Source: Legionella norrlandica
GTDB taxonomy: Bacteria > Pseudomonadota > Gammaproteobacteria > Legionellales > Legionellaceae
Length of the DNA stretch: 64,000 nt
Reading direction: 5' to 3'
NCBI RefSeq assembly: GCF_000770585.1
Contig: NZ_JNCF01000008.1
Coordinates: 1-64,000 of the forward strand
In this document: piece after piece, positions 41,877-51,420 of the stretch
Layout of the letters: each line of letters begins with the position of its first letter
Numbering within the stretch: the stretch's first letter is position 1
Notes under the pieces: model-generated
The model's input: only the letters and a program-made list of their open reading frames with translations
The model's database searches: none
Told to the model about the DNA's origin: nothing
Made by a program: the position numbers and the translations under genes

Positions 41877-42154
41877 GGCCATAATCCATATATAGGTTAT
41901 GCAGGAGATCATTATAGCGATATTGTTCTAAAAATGAAATGTTAGTTTAATTATCCTAAAGAAAACTATCTCAAGGTTTTTCTGATAAAGCGCAGTCGTT
42001 TTCTATTGATACTAACAGGGTTGATGACAATCATTATTCTTCCTTAATTTAGTGAGGATGCGACGATAGTAATCTCGAAGAAGATTCTTGCAGATAAGTA
42101 GTTTTACAGTAGAATGAATATCGTATAAGTTAAAATTAATAGAGACTGTTATTC

Positions 42155-44301
42155 ATGCTGCAACAATATAAAACTCGTGGTGGTGTTCAAGTTGAATTTT
42201 CTCAACAAGAGTTGGATTATAAACAAGGGATAGACTTTCTTATCGAGAATCTGGACTCTCAACGCGGGGCATTATTTGCTTCAAGTTTTGAATATCCTGG
42301 GCGTTATACGTGTTGGGATATTGGGTTTTATAATCCCCCCTTGGCTATAGTTTGTCGTAACAACATCATTAGCTTAGAAGCGCTGAACCAACGCGGAGAA
42401 GTATTACTGTCTTTTATTTCTCCTTTATTAAGCATGGAAGATTCGTGGGAATTAACTATCCAAACCCCTGTTTTTTGCCAGCTAAGAGTGAAGCCATCTA
42501 ATAAAATCTTCAGTGAAGAGGAACGAAGTCATCAGCCTTCAGTATTTAGTGTTATTCGTTTATTACTGAATTTTTTTAAAACGGAAGAAGATTCCTATTT
42601 AGGGTTATATGGCGCTTTTGGGTTTGATTTAATTTACCAATTTGAGCAATTAAATCGTTGCAAGCCGAGGATAACTACACAAAGAGATATGGTCCTCTAT
42701 TGGCCCGACGAGATTTTTATAGTGAATCATCACAAGGAAGAAGCATTTGTTAGACGTTATGATTTCGGGTATCAGGCCGATCAACACAATCTTTAGCCAG
42801 GGAAGGAAAGTATTCCCCTTATCACTATAATAGTAAACCAGAAAGGGATTGCGATCATGTAACAGGTGAATATGCAGAGGTTGTCAAGAAAGCTAAGGAA
42901 AAATTTGCCTGTGGTGATTTGTTTGAGGTGGTACCCAGTCAAACCTTTTATTCTCATTTTACAGAGCAACCTTCTCAGTTGTTTCGACAAATGAGGGAAC
43001 TAAACCCATCTCCTTATGGTTTTTTTATAAATTTGGGGGAAGAAGAATATCTGGTCGGTGCTTCCCCGGAAATGTATGTTCGTGTTCAGGGTAAAAGAGT
43101 AGAAACTTGTCCAATTTCAGGCACTATCAAACGGGGATCAGATGCTATTGAGGACGCACAGAACATTCAAATGTTATTGGATTCTGAAAAGGAAGAATCA
43201 GAATTAACTATGTGCACTGACGTAGATAGGAACGACAAATCACGGATTTGTGAAGCGGGTAGTGTGAAAGTGATAGGACGTCGTCAGATTGAGATGTATT
43301 CACGCTTGATTCATACTGTGGATCATGTTGAGGGTATTTTAAGAGATGGATTTGATGCGGTAGATGCTTTCTTAACTCATATGTGGGTTGTTACAGTAAC
43401 AGGAGCTCCTAAAATTTGGGCTATGAATTTCATCGAAGAGTATGAAAAATCTCCTCGTAAATGGTACGCTGGGGCTGTGGGATGGTTTGGTTTTGATGGA
43501 AATTTAAATACGGGATTAGTTTTAAGGACTATTCGTATAGAAAAAGGGATTGCTGAAATTAGAGTAGGGGCTACTTTGCTTTATGATTCTATCCCAGAGG
43601 CAGAGGAAGACGAAACGCGATTAAAGGCTTCCGCATTTTTAGATATTTTAAGAAAACCAGAACAGAAACTGAAAAAGAAAAATGATGAGATTCCCTTAAC
43701 CGGAAAAGATAAAAGGATTCTGCTTATTGATCATCAAGATTCCTTTGTACATACCTTGGCAAATTATTTAAGGCAAACTGGCGCCGAGGTTATTACTGTA
43801 CGCTATGATAAAGCAGCTAGTTACTTAGAAAATAATCATTTCGATTTAGTGGTGTTATCTCCTGGGCCAGGGAAGCCAAGTGATTTTAAACTATCAGATA
43901 CAATAAATGCCGCTCTTTCTCGAAAAATTCCAATATTTGGCGTTTGTTTGGGTTTGCAGGGTATTGTAGAGTATTTTGGGGGGGTGTTAGATACTCTCGA
44001 TTACCCTATGCATGGTAAGCCTTCAAAGATAAAAGTATTAAAGAGTGATGGATTATTTTCCGGGCTAGGAGATTATTTTAAAGCAGGAAGGTATCACTCC
44101 CTTTATGCTCGAGAAGAGGCAGTACCCGAAGAACTATTGGTTACTGCTGTAAGTGAGGATGGTATAGTGATGGCAGTATCGCATAAGCATTTGCCTGTGC
44201 ATGCCGTACAATTTCATCCTGAAACAATCTTGTCGTTGGCAAATCAAGCTGGGCTAAAAATAATCGTCAATTTGATGAGTATGGTGAGGAGCGATGGGTA
44301 A
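42155..44301 (+). CDS. trpE(G): Fused anthranilate synthase TrpE-TrpG, frame broken near 42780
   Basis: Makes anthranilate from chorismate and glutamine, first step of tryptophan synthesis. The N-terminal part (42155-42796) ends abruptly; shifting by one base near 42760-42795 joins it to the chorismate-binding domain ([26 protein letters not shown]) and then to a C-terminal glutamine amidotransferase domain with GVCLGLQG near residue 598 and HAVQFHPET. Restored length is about 715 aa, as in fused TrpEG enzymes. It could be another chorismate enzyme of the PhzE kind, but the pattern favours anthranilate synthase. Confidence 0.85.
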
Positions 44302-45583
44302 AAAAATACTGACTTTGTATTTTATATCAATTTTATTAGGGATATTAACAGGTGCAATTGCTTCTTTGTTTCAACTGGCTATTGCCCAACTGGATCATTT
44401 ATTGGAATTATTTTTTTCTCTAGTGAGTCAATACGGTTTGCCAGCTGCCTTTATTTCAGCCATAGTATCTATGGCTATGGTATTTATATCTTGGACAATG
44501 GTGAGATATATAGCACCTGAGGCAGCGGGAAGTGGTGTTCAAGAAATTGAAGGGACTTTACTGCATATACGACCTATCTTTTGGAAACGTTTATTACCAG
44601 TCAAATTTATTTCAGGTGTGTTGTCCATATCAGCAAAAATGGTTGTGGGTAGAGAGGGGCCAACCATACAAATGGGAGGTAACTTGGGGCAAATGCTTGG
44701 AGAGTTATTCCGACTTGCACAGCATCGATGTGATACTTTAATTGCTGCAGGTTCTGCAGCAGGGTTAGCCGCTGCATTTAATGCGCCTTTGGCGGGCGTA
44801 CTTTTTGTTATGGAAGAAATGCGTAACCAATTTAATTATTCATTTACCAATTTTAAAATGGTAATTATTTGTTGTGTGATGGCAACAATCGTTTTACACC
44901 TTATGATTGGCTCCCAACCAGCGATTAAAATGGAAGTTTTTGAGTTACCGACTTTGGTTTCTTTGTGGTTGTTTTTACTTTTTGGCATATTAATTGGTCT
45001 AGTTGGTTTGTTATTCAATATTGTATTAATGAGAACGCTTGGATGGCTAGATAAGCTACATCCCCAAAATAAGAAATATTATGTTCTGGGGGTCGGTTTT
45101 TTAGTGGGCTATCTGGCCTATTTTCACTCGGCTACAGTTGGTGGAGGTTATGTTATTATTAACGAGGCGCTAACCATGTCTCCAGCGTTTGGAGTATTAT
45201 GTAGTCTGGTGGTTTTCCGGTTTATAACGACGATGCTATGCTACGCCAGTGGTGTTCCTGGTGGTATTTTTGCACCGATGCTGGCTTTGGGAACATTGGT
45301 TGGGCTGGCGTTTTTCCATTTGTTTCAATGGTTAAGTATTGATTTTGCTATTGAACCTGGTATGTTTGCTGTGGCAGGTATGGGGGCTCTTTTTTCAGCA
45401 GCAGTACGTTCACCAATTACTGGTGTGGTATTAGTCGTTGAAATGACAAAAAACTATTCTTTAATTCTTCCCCTTATGATTTCTTGTATTACTGCGACCA
45501 CGGTAGTGCAGTTGGCGCGCAATAAACCAATTTATACTCAATTATTAGATAGGAGCTTGCGACTAAGTAAAGTAAGTTCTTAA
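44294..45583 (+). CDS. clcA: ClC-family chloride/proton antiporter
   Basis: Polytopic inner-membrane transporter (429 aa, about 12-14 hydrophobic segments). The three selectivity segments are intact: GSGVQEIEG near residue 78, [11 protein letters not shown] near 117 with the gating Glu, and [11 protein letters not shown] in the C-terminal half. The gating Glu and the proton Glu in FVMEEM suggest an exchanger rather than a channel, possibly for acid resistance. It overlaps the trpEG end by 8 bp. Confidence 0.9.
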   Translation: MGKKILTLYFISILLGILTGAIASLFQLAIAQLDHLLELFFSLVSQYGLPAAFISAIVSMAMVFISWTMVRYIAPEAAGSGVQEIEGTLLHIRPIFWKRLLPVKFISGVLSISAKMVVGREGPTIQMGGNLGQMLGELFRLAQHRCDTLIAAGSAAGLAAAFNAPLAGVLFVMEEMRNQFNYSFTNFKMVIICCVMATIVLHLMIGSQPAIKMEVFELPTLVSLWLFLLFGILIGLVGLLFNIVLMRTLGWLDKLHPQNKKYYVLGVGFLVGYLAYFHSATVGGGYVIINEALTMSPAFGVLCSLVVFRFITTMLCYASGVPGGIFAPMLALGTLVGLAFFHLFQWLSIDFAIEPGMFAVAGMGALFSAAVRSPITGVVLVVEMTKNYSLILPLMISCITATTVVQLARNKPIYTQLLDRSLRLSKVSS

Positions 45584-45590
45584 GCCCACG

Positions 45591-46559
45591 TTAATTAACT
45601 CGAATAACTATTTTCCCAAAATGGATTCCTTGCTGCATGCGCTGTTGTGCCAGTTCTATTTGATCTAGCGTGAATTCTGAATCAATAATAGGCTTTAGCT
45701 TGTTCTCTTCTAGTGCATTAAACCAACGATCATGAGCTAATTTCCATAGTCTGGTTTTTTCCTCGATGCTTTGTGGCCTCAGGACAAAACCAACAATCTG
45801 TAATCTTTTTTGCATGATTAAGGCCAAACTGCATTCTACTTTACTGCCTTTAAGACATGCGATCTGGATTAATTTACCTTTTGGTTTCAATAAATGCAGG
45901 TGTTTATTAAAATAATCACCACCCACAAAATCAATGATCAAGTCTACAGAGCTATTCTCAATCAACAGTTCAAAATTTTGCTCTTTATAATGTATGACCT
46001 GATCAGCGCCTAGAGCCATTGCCTTTTTTATTTTATTGGAATCACCAACAGTGGTTATCACATGAGCTGATGTTAATTTAGCCATTTGAATCGCTAGTGA
46101 GGTTATACCACTGCCAGCACCATGTATTAACAGGGTTTGTCCGGCTTGTAAGTTGCCGAGATCATAAAGTATGGCATACACAGTAGTTAATGCTTCAGGA
46201 AGCGCAGCGGCAAGCGAAAAATCCCAATGCGAAGGGATGCAATGGGCTAGGGATGCTTCTACTGTGCAAACTTCAGAGTATCCACCGCTACCAACAAGAC
46301 CATATATTTTATCGCCAGGTTTAAATTGTTCTACTTTAGAACCGATTGCTATCACTTCTCCTGCGACTTCTAATCCAGGAACATCCGACTCACCAGGTGG
46401 AGGGGGATATTTGCCAAATTTCTGCATTAAATCAGCTCTATTTAATGCAGTAGCTTTTACTTGAACCAAGATTTGAGACTGTTTATATTGAGGACTGGGA
46501 CCTTCAACAAGAGTTAACTGACTGTGAGGGCCAGGATTATTAATTTGTATATAACGCAA
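45591..46559 (-). CDS. Zinc-independent quinone oxidoreductase (MDR superfamily)
   Basis: NADPH-dependent reductase of the Qor/TP53I3 group. 322 aa. Seen: RADLMQKFGKYPPPPG and VPGLEVAGEV at the N-terminus, and the NADPH motif LIHGAGSGITSLAIQMAK near residue 142. No zinc-binding cysteine pattern is present. The exact substrate cannot be told. It converges on clcA (7 bp gap). Confidence 0.88.
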   Translation of the reverse strand: MRYIQINNPGPHSQLTLVEGPSPQYKQSQILVQVKATALNRADLMQKFGKYPPPPGESDVPGLEVAGEVIAIGSKVEQFKPGDKIYGLVGSGGYSEVCTVEASLAHCIPSHWDFSLAAALPEALTTVYAILYDLGNLQAGQTLLIHGAGSGITSLAIQMAKLTSAHVITTVGDSNKIKKAMALGADQVIHYKEQNFELLIENSSVDLIIDFVGGDYFNKHLHLLKPKGKLIQIACLKGSKVECSLALIMQKRLQIVGFVLRPQSIEEKTRLWKLAHDRWFNALEENKLKPIIDSEFTLDQIELAQQRMQQGIHFGKIVIRVN

Positions 46560-46734
46560 AGTTAGATCCTTCTTTTAAAGTGTGAATGCATAGTGTAATA
46601 ATTTACTATATTATATCTTTTGTAGCTCACATAATAGTTAAAATCTTTGTAACTGTTAGTCTTGACCCCTGGCTTAAGAAGAAGGGTCGAGGATACTGCC
46701 ATTAACTTGATGGAAATGAGGAGAGGGTATTGAG

Positions 46735-46770
46735 ATGAATAATTACTTAAACAACCATATGGCTAGCTAA
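46735..46770 (+). CDS. Eleven-residue leader peptide overlapping ugpA
   Basis: ATG at 46735 reads MNNYLNNHMAS and stops at TAA 46768-46770, whose last A begins the ugpA ATG. A GAGGAGAGG site lies about 10 bp upstream. ugpA itself has no separate strong ribosome-binding site, so translation may be coupled through the leader. This is an inference from the sequence only. Confidence 0.4.
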   Translation: MNNYLNNHMAS

Positions 46771-47648
46771 TGGCTAAATTTAATCATCAAAGTTTATTTT
46801 CATGGTTCTTTATAGTTCCCCAGCTTGTTGTTACCATTGTATTTTTTATCTGGCCAGCTTGTAGTGCTTTGATGCAATCTTTTTTTTATATGGATGCTTT
46901 TGGCTTACATAAACATTTTGCAGGTTTGACCAATTTTTTTGATTTGTTCTCCGATCCTGGTTATGCCAAAGCAGTGTGGGTTACCTTTGTCATTGCAATT
47001 AGCGTGACTTTCATCACCATGAGTCTAGGGCTCTTAATGGCAACTTTGGTGAGCCATAGAAGAAAAAGTCAGGGACTTTACAAAACTTTATTGATATGGC
47101 CTTATGCTATAGCACCTGCTGTCGCAGCAATACTGTGGCGATTTTTATGTCATCCTACTTTAGGGTGGTTAACTCACGCTTTGGGTTTTTTGGGAATTCA
47201 TTTTAATTATGTCAATGATGCCAATCAGGCTTTGTTAGTGATTATCCTAACTGCCAGTTGGCAACAATTCAGCTACAATTTTTTATTTTATTTTGCTGCA
47301 CTGAAAGCAGTTCCCCAGACTTTAATCGATGCGGCTATTATGGATGGAGCCAATGCATGGCAAAGATTTTGGCAGATAATTTTTCCAATTCTCTCACCTA
47401 CTACCTTTTTCCTGCTAATAATGAATTTAATTTATGGTTTTTTTGATACGTTTGGGATTATCCAGGTTATGACCCATGGAGGTCCGGGTAATAGTACTAC
47501 TAATTTAATATATAAAGTGTATGAAGACGGTTTTGAGGGAATGGATTTAGGGAGTTCTTCAGCCCAGTCCGTTTTACTAATGATTATCGTAATAGCAGTT
47601 TCTTTGTTGCAATTTAAATACCTTGAAAAAAAGGTTCATTACGAATGA
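46770..47648 (+). CDS. ugpA: Glycerol-3-phosphate-type ABC transporter permease UgpA
   Basis: Inner-membrane permease of a CUT1 sugar/polyol-phosphate importer. 292 aa with six hydrophobic segments. The EAA loop is DAAIMDGANAWQRFWQIIFP near residue 190-209, and the C-terminal MTHGGPGNSTTNLIYKVYEDGF segment is typical of UgpA. The start is at ATG 46770. Next gene starts 4 bp before its stop codon ends. No substrate-binding protein (UgpB) lies in the window. Confidence 0.9.
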   Translation: MAKFNHQSLFSWFFIVPQLVVTIVFFIWPACSALMQSFFYMDAFGLHKHFAGLTNFFDLFSDPGYAKAVWVTFVIAISVTFITMSLGLLMATLVSHRRKSQGLYKTLLIWPYAIAPAVAAILWRFLCHPTLGWLTHALGFLGIHFNYVNDANQALLVIILTASWQQFSYNFLFYFAALKAVPQTLIDAAIMDGANAWQRFWQIIFPILSPTTFFLLIMNLIYGFFDTFGIIQVMTHGGPGNSTTNLIYKVYEDGFEGMDLGSSSAQSVLLMIIVIAVSLLQFKYLEKKVHYE

Positions 47649-48472
47649 AACAATTAAAATATCTTCTGTCACATGGACTTATACTATTATTTATAGGGTT
47701 GATGTTACTCCCTTTGTATCTGGCTGTGGTTGCTGCCAGTAATGAAGGGACGGCAATGATGCATTCTCAATTGCCCTTATTTCCAGGCTCCTCATTTTTT
47801 AAAAATATCAAAAATGTGCTGACAGATGGGTTGGCTGTCACTGGGGGGGAACCAATTACTTTAATGTTAATTAATAGTCTGTGCATGGCTTTCATTATTG
47901 CTCTAGGTAAAATTGTTCTCGCTTTGGGATCTGCTTTTGCACTGGTATATTTTGATTTCCCTTTTAAAAAATCTTGTTTTGCTTTGATATTTGCAACAAT
48001 GATGTTGCCGGTAGAAGTCAGAATAGTTCCTACTTTTCAAGTGGTGGCATCCTTTGGATTATTAAATTCATTTTCAGGACTTACCTTGCCATTATTGGCC
48101 TCTGCTACTGGAACTTTTTTATTTCGCCAGTTTTTTAGAACCCTCTCTAAAGAGTTAGTTGATGCTGCTAAATTAGATGGGGCAGGTCCATTTCGATTTT
48201 TTATCGATATTGTTTTACCTTTATCAAGAGTTCAAATTTCTGCTTTGTTTGTAATTTTATTTGTCTATGGTTGGAATCAGTATTTATGGCCTCTGGTTAT
48301 CACTACTGAAACTAAAATGACAACTATTGTGATGGGTATTCGATATTTGGCTGGAGTAGCAGATCAGGTTCCAGAGTGGCACTATATTATGGCTGTTGCA
48401 TTAATTGCACTGATTCCCCCTTGTATAGTGGTTATGTTGACGCAGCGATGGTTTGAGAAAGGATTGAAATAA
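47645..48472 (+). CDS. ugpE: Glycerol-3-phosphate-type ABC transporter permease UgpE
   Basis: Second permease of the importer. 275 aa with six hydrophobic segments. The EAA loop [20 protein letters not shown] lies near residue 178, and the [12 protein letters not shown] segment before it is typical. It overlaps ugpA by 4 bp and ugpC by 1 bp (TAATG), so the three genes are coupled. Confidence 0.9.
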   Translation: MKQLKYLLSHGLILLFIGLMLLPLYLAVVAASNEGTAMMHSQLPLFPGSSFFKNIKNVLTDGLAVTGGEPITLMLINSLCMAFIIALGKIVLALGSAFALVYFDFPFKKSCFALIFATMMLPVEVRIVPTFQVVASFGLLNSFSGLTLPLLASATGTFLFRQFFRTLSKELVDAAKLDGAGPFRFFIDIVLPLSRVQISALFVILFVYGWNQYLWPLVITTETKMTTIVMGIRYLAGVADQVPEWHYIMAVALIALIPPCIVVMLTQRWFEKGLK

Positions 48473-49562
48473 TGGCAACACTAAATTTGATCGAAGTATC
48501 GAAGCAAGTTGGACAAACAACCATTTTAAATGGCGTCAATGTTGACATCAAGAAAGGTGAATTTATGGTGGTAGTTGGTCCATCGGGTTGTGGAAAATCC
48601 ACTCTTTTACGGCTAATCGCAGGGCTAGATTCCTAAGCTCAGGGAAAATACTCATTAATAATCAATGCGTTAATGATATCCATGCGTCTAAAAGAGATAT
48701 GGCTATGGTATTTCAAAACTATGCTCTTTATCCTCATATGACAGTATTTGATAACATGGCTTATGGTTTAAAATTAAGACGTTTCAATAAGGAAGAAATT
48801 AATAAAAGAGTACGCGATGTTGCTCAATTGCTGCATTTGATGCCCTATTTAGAAAGGAAGCCCCAGGAGCTGTCAGGGGGGCAGAAACAACGTGTTGCCA
48901 TGGGAAGAGCTATTGTTCGATCTCCGGCAGTGTATTTATTTGATGAACCATTGTCTAATTTAGATGCTAAGTTAAGGACTGAAATGCGTCATGAGATTAA
49001 ACGATTGCATCAACAATTTAATACAACCAGTCTGTATGTTACTCATGATCAAACAGAAGCCATGACTATGGCAGACAGAGTATTAGTCCTTAATCAAGGG
49101 AAAATCGAACAAATTGGAACGCCACAGGAATTGTATCAGAATCCTGCTACTCAATTCGTAGCAGGATTTACTGGCCATTACCCGGTCAACTTTATTTCTG
49201 GCAAGTATGATAAGAAAACAGATAGCATTCAAACTAATTTAGGTATAGATTATTTAGCATCGGATTGGAGACATGCTCTCGAAGATAAAACTAATCTTGT
49301 TTTGGCAATTCGCCCTGAACATATTCAGCTTTGCTCAGCTCAAAGTAATAATGCAGTTGAGCTTAACATAGAATTCATCGATGATATGGGAGCCGATAAA
49401 TTAATACAGGCAAAATGTATTAAAAATGAGGAATTGATTAATCTAAGAATTTCAGCAGATCAACTGATTTCAGGTAGACAAATATATGTGATGCTACCTA
49501 AAGAGAAGTTACACATATTTCATCAGCGAACAGGAAAACGCATAGGAGAGTGGCGTGGCTAA
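48472..49562 (+). CDS. ugpC: ABC transporter ATPase UgpC, frame broken near 48632
   Basis: Energises the importer. ATG at 48472 reads to Walker [10 protein letters not shown] near residue 38 and then to a stop at 48634-48636. Adding one base in the TCC near 48631-48633 joins the frame that carries [11 protein letters not shown] (Q loop), signature [14 protein letters not shown], Walker [13 protein letters not shown] and a C-terminal TOBE region. Restored length is about 363 aa (E. coli UgpC 356). If real, the break would disable the importer. Confidence 0.88.
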
Positions 49563-50430
49563 AGAGAAAAAAAAATTAAAACCAATTGATACCCCCATAT
49601 ATGGTTATTGGTCAGCACTGTTCATGTCCTTTTTTTCAAAACGTCTTTATGTGGATGTGGCTAAGCGTTGGCGTGGGATAGGCATTCTCTATCTGTTATT
49701 AGCTATTACCGTGAGCTCCATACCTCTCTCATTAAGAGTAGCTTTTGATTTCAATAAAACGTTTAATCAACAAATTATCATGCCATTGTCGAAATTACCC
49801 ACTATTTATGTACAAAATGGCAAAGTTATTTTCGATAAACCTATGCCTTATTTGATTCGAAATGACAGAAATCAGGTAGTCATCATTATAGATACAACGG
49901 GTAAAATTGAAAAATTCAGCAATGAGTATCCTGATCTCAATATTTTAATCAATAAAAATAATATTTATTTTAGATTGCCAACACCAGAATTATTAGGGAT
50001 GAGTCAGACAACTAAAAATACTGGTGTTCCTATAGTTCAGCCTTTAGATAAGGGAATGAATACAGTATTTGATGGTAAGAAAATAATTCAGGATAATGCG
50101 GTGTCAGGATTGAAATACGCTTCTCAATTACTGATTTATCCTGTGGTAGTGACTATTTTATATTCTATTACAGTCGTTGTATTGTTAGCTATTGCATTTT
50201 TAGGACAGGTATTTTCTAAAGTCTTTTTTTCATTCTCTTTGTCTTTTATGAAGTCCAGTAGATTGCTTATGGTAGCAGCAACACCTATGTTGGTTGTTTT
50301 GGCGATTATGCTAGCATTTAATTTAGTCTTTCCTGGTTTGGGAGTTATTTTGCTGACGCTGATGATTGCTTATTACAGCTATGGTGTTTATAGCTTTAGG
50401 GGCGAAAGCAGACAAATGGTGTTTAAATGA
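49555..50430 (+). CDS. DUF1189-like membrane protein
   Basis: 291 residues. There is one hydrophobic helix near residues 43-62, a polar, beta-rich part in the middle and a cluster of three to four helices from about residue 195. The GREAT-type layout suggests the DUF1189 family; the match is from memory. Start is GTG 49555, overlapping ugpC by 8 bp, and its end overlaps the next hydrolase by 4 bp, so it belongs to the ugp transcription unit. Confidence 0.65.
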   Translation: MAKEKKKLKPIDTPIYGYWSALFMSFFSKRLYVDVAKRWRGIGILYLLLAITVSSIPLSLRVAFDFNKTFNQQIIMPLSKLPTIYVQNGKVIFDKPMPYLIRNDRNQVVIIIDTTGKIEKFSNEYPDLNILINKNNIYFRLPTPELLGMSQTTKNTGVPIVQPLDKGMNTVFDGKKIIQDNAVSGLKYASQLLIYPVVVTILYSITVVVLLAIAFLGQVFSKVFFSFSLSFMKSSRLLMVAATPMLVVLAIMLAFNLVFPGLGVILLTLMIAYYSYGVYSFRGESRQMVFK

Positions 50431-51212
50431 GGGAGTTAATCCATTTTGCCCATGGTAATGGATTTCCCTCGCTTTGTTATAAACAGTTATTTAACGAATT
50501 GGAAGTTCGGTTTGATTATTGCTTTATTGATAGAATTGGGCATAACCCAAAATATCCAGTTGGAGAAAACTGGCATAATTTAGTAGCTGAAGTCATTGAC
50601 AGTATAAAACAACAAGCAGAACAACCAATAATTGCCATTGGGCACTCTTTGGGGGGAGTACTCAGCCTATTGGCTGCAATAGAGCAACCTCAATTATTTA
50701 AAGCAGTTATTATGCTGGATTCACCTCTTATTGGTTCTTTTAAATCCAGTATGGTGCGATTAGCAAAAGCTTTAGGAATTATTGATAGAGTGACGCCCGC
50801 TTTTAGAACAAAGAAAAGACGAGAGCATTGGCAGAACTATGATCAGCTGATGGCTTATTTAAAAACACGAGACTTATTCAAAACATTTACTGACGAATGT
50901 TTAAATGATTACATTACTTATGGTTTAGAATACAAAGAAGATGGATATTATTTGCGCTTTGATAGGCATATTGAATATCAAATATACCGAACCATTCCAC
51001 ATGTTATTCCAAGTTATAAAGGCAAGTTAGTAACTCCTACTGCTTTGATTTATGGAGACAAAAGCACAGTAGTTGATAGAATGGATATTCGTTATATGGA
51101 AAATCATTTTAACGTAAAATGCTTTAAAACTAAGGGTACCCATTTATTCCCGATGGAGTATCCTAAAGCTGTTGGGAAGCAAGTTATGGAAGTGGTTGAT
51201 GCTATAATTTGA
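50427..51212 (+). CDS. Alpha/beta-hydrolase
   Basis: 261 residues with the nucleophile elbow GHSLGG near residue 74, an N-terminal HFAHGNGFPSLCY segment that forms the oxyanion region, the late acidic residue area (IYGDKSTVVD near 212) and the final His in KTKGTHLFPME. Substrate unknown. The 4-bp overlap with the DUF1189-like gene suggests shared function; an esterase that acts on a glycerophospho-compound is one idea, not shown here. Confidence 0.85.
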   Translation: MRELIHFAHGNGFPSLCYKQLFNELEVRFDYCFIDRIGHNPKYPVGENWHNLVAEVIDSIKQQAEQPIIAIGHSLGGVLSLLAAIEQPQLFKAVIMLDSPLIGSFKSSMVRLAKALGIIDRVTPAFRTKKRREHWQNYDQLMAYLKTRDLFKTFTDECLNDYITYGLEYKEDGYYLRFDRHIEYQIYRTIPHVIPSYKGKLVTPTALIYGDKSTVVDRMDIRYMENHFNVKCFKTKGTHLFPMEYPKAVGKQVMEVVDAII

Positions 51213-51240
51213 TTAGATCATATAATCTTTAGATTAGGGG

Positions 51241-51387
51241 GCGATTAAAAGTGTGGTTTTCTTGGCCGAAGCCCCGTGGCTTGACCGCGGTCCATGATCT
51301 TCAAGATCTCTGGTCCTGCAGTCAAGTCGCGGGATGTCTAGGATTACTGAGAATAAGATCAAATAAAAAAACCTCACTTTTAATCGC
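51241..51387. repeat. 147-bp near-perfect palindrome before fadE
   Basis: The outer arms GCGATTAAAAGTGTGGTTTT and AAAACCTCACTTTTAATCGC pair, and inside them two arms of about 36 bp (CCCGTGGCTTGACCGCGG against the complement of the right side) pair to a GATCTTCAAGATC centre. The result is a long cruciform or RNA hairpin. No coding potential. It lies between the ugp cluster and fadE, so it may be a MITE-like element or a terminator. Confidence 0.7.
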
Positions 51388-51420
51388 TCTCTTGGATTAG
51401 CCTACAATAAGGAGAACTTC

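Noticed and set aside
42155-42919. Programmed frameshift in trpEG
   Set aside because: No slippery heptamer with a clear stem was found; a single lost base is simpler given six other similar events.
48472-48636. Nonsense mutation in ugpC (TAA at 48634)
   Set aside because: The rest of the protein is in another frame, so the TAA results from a lost base.
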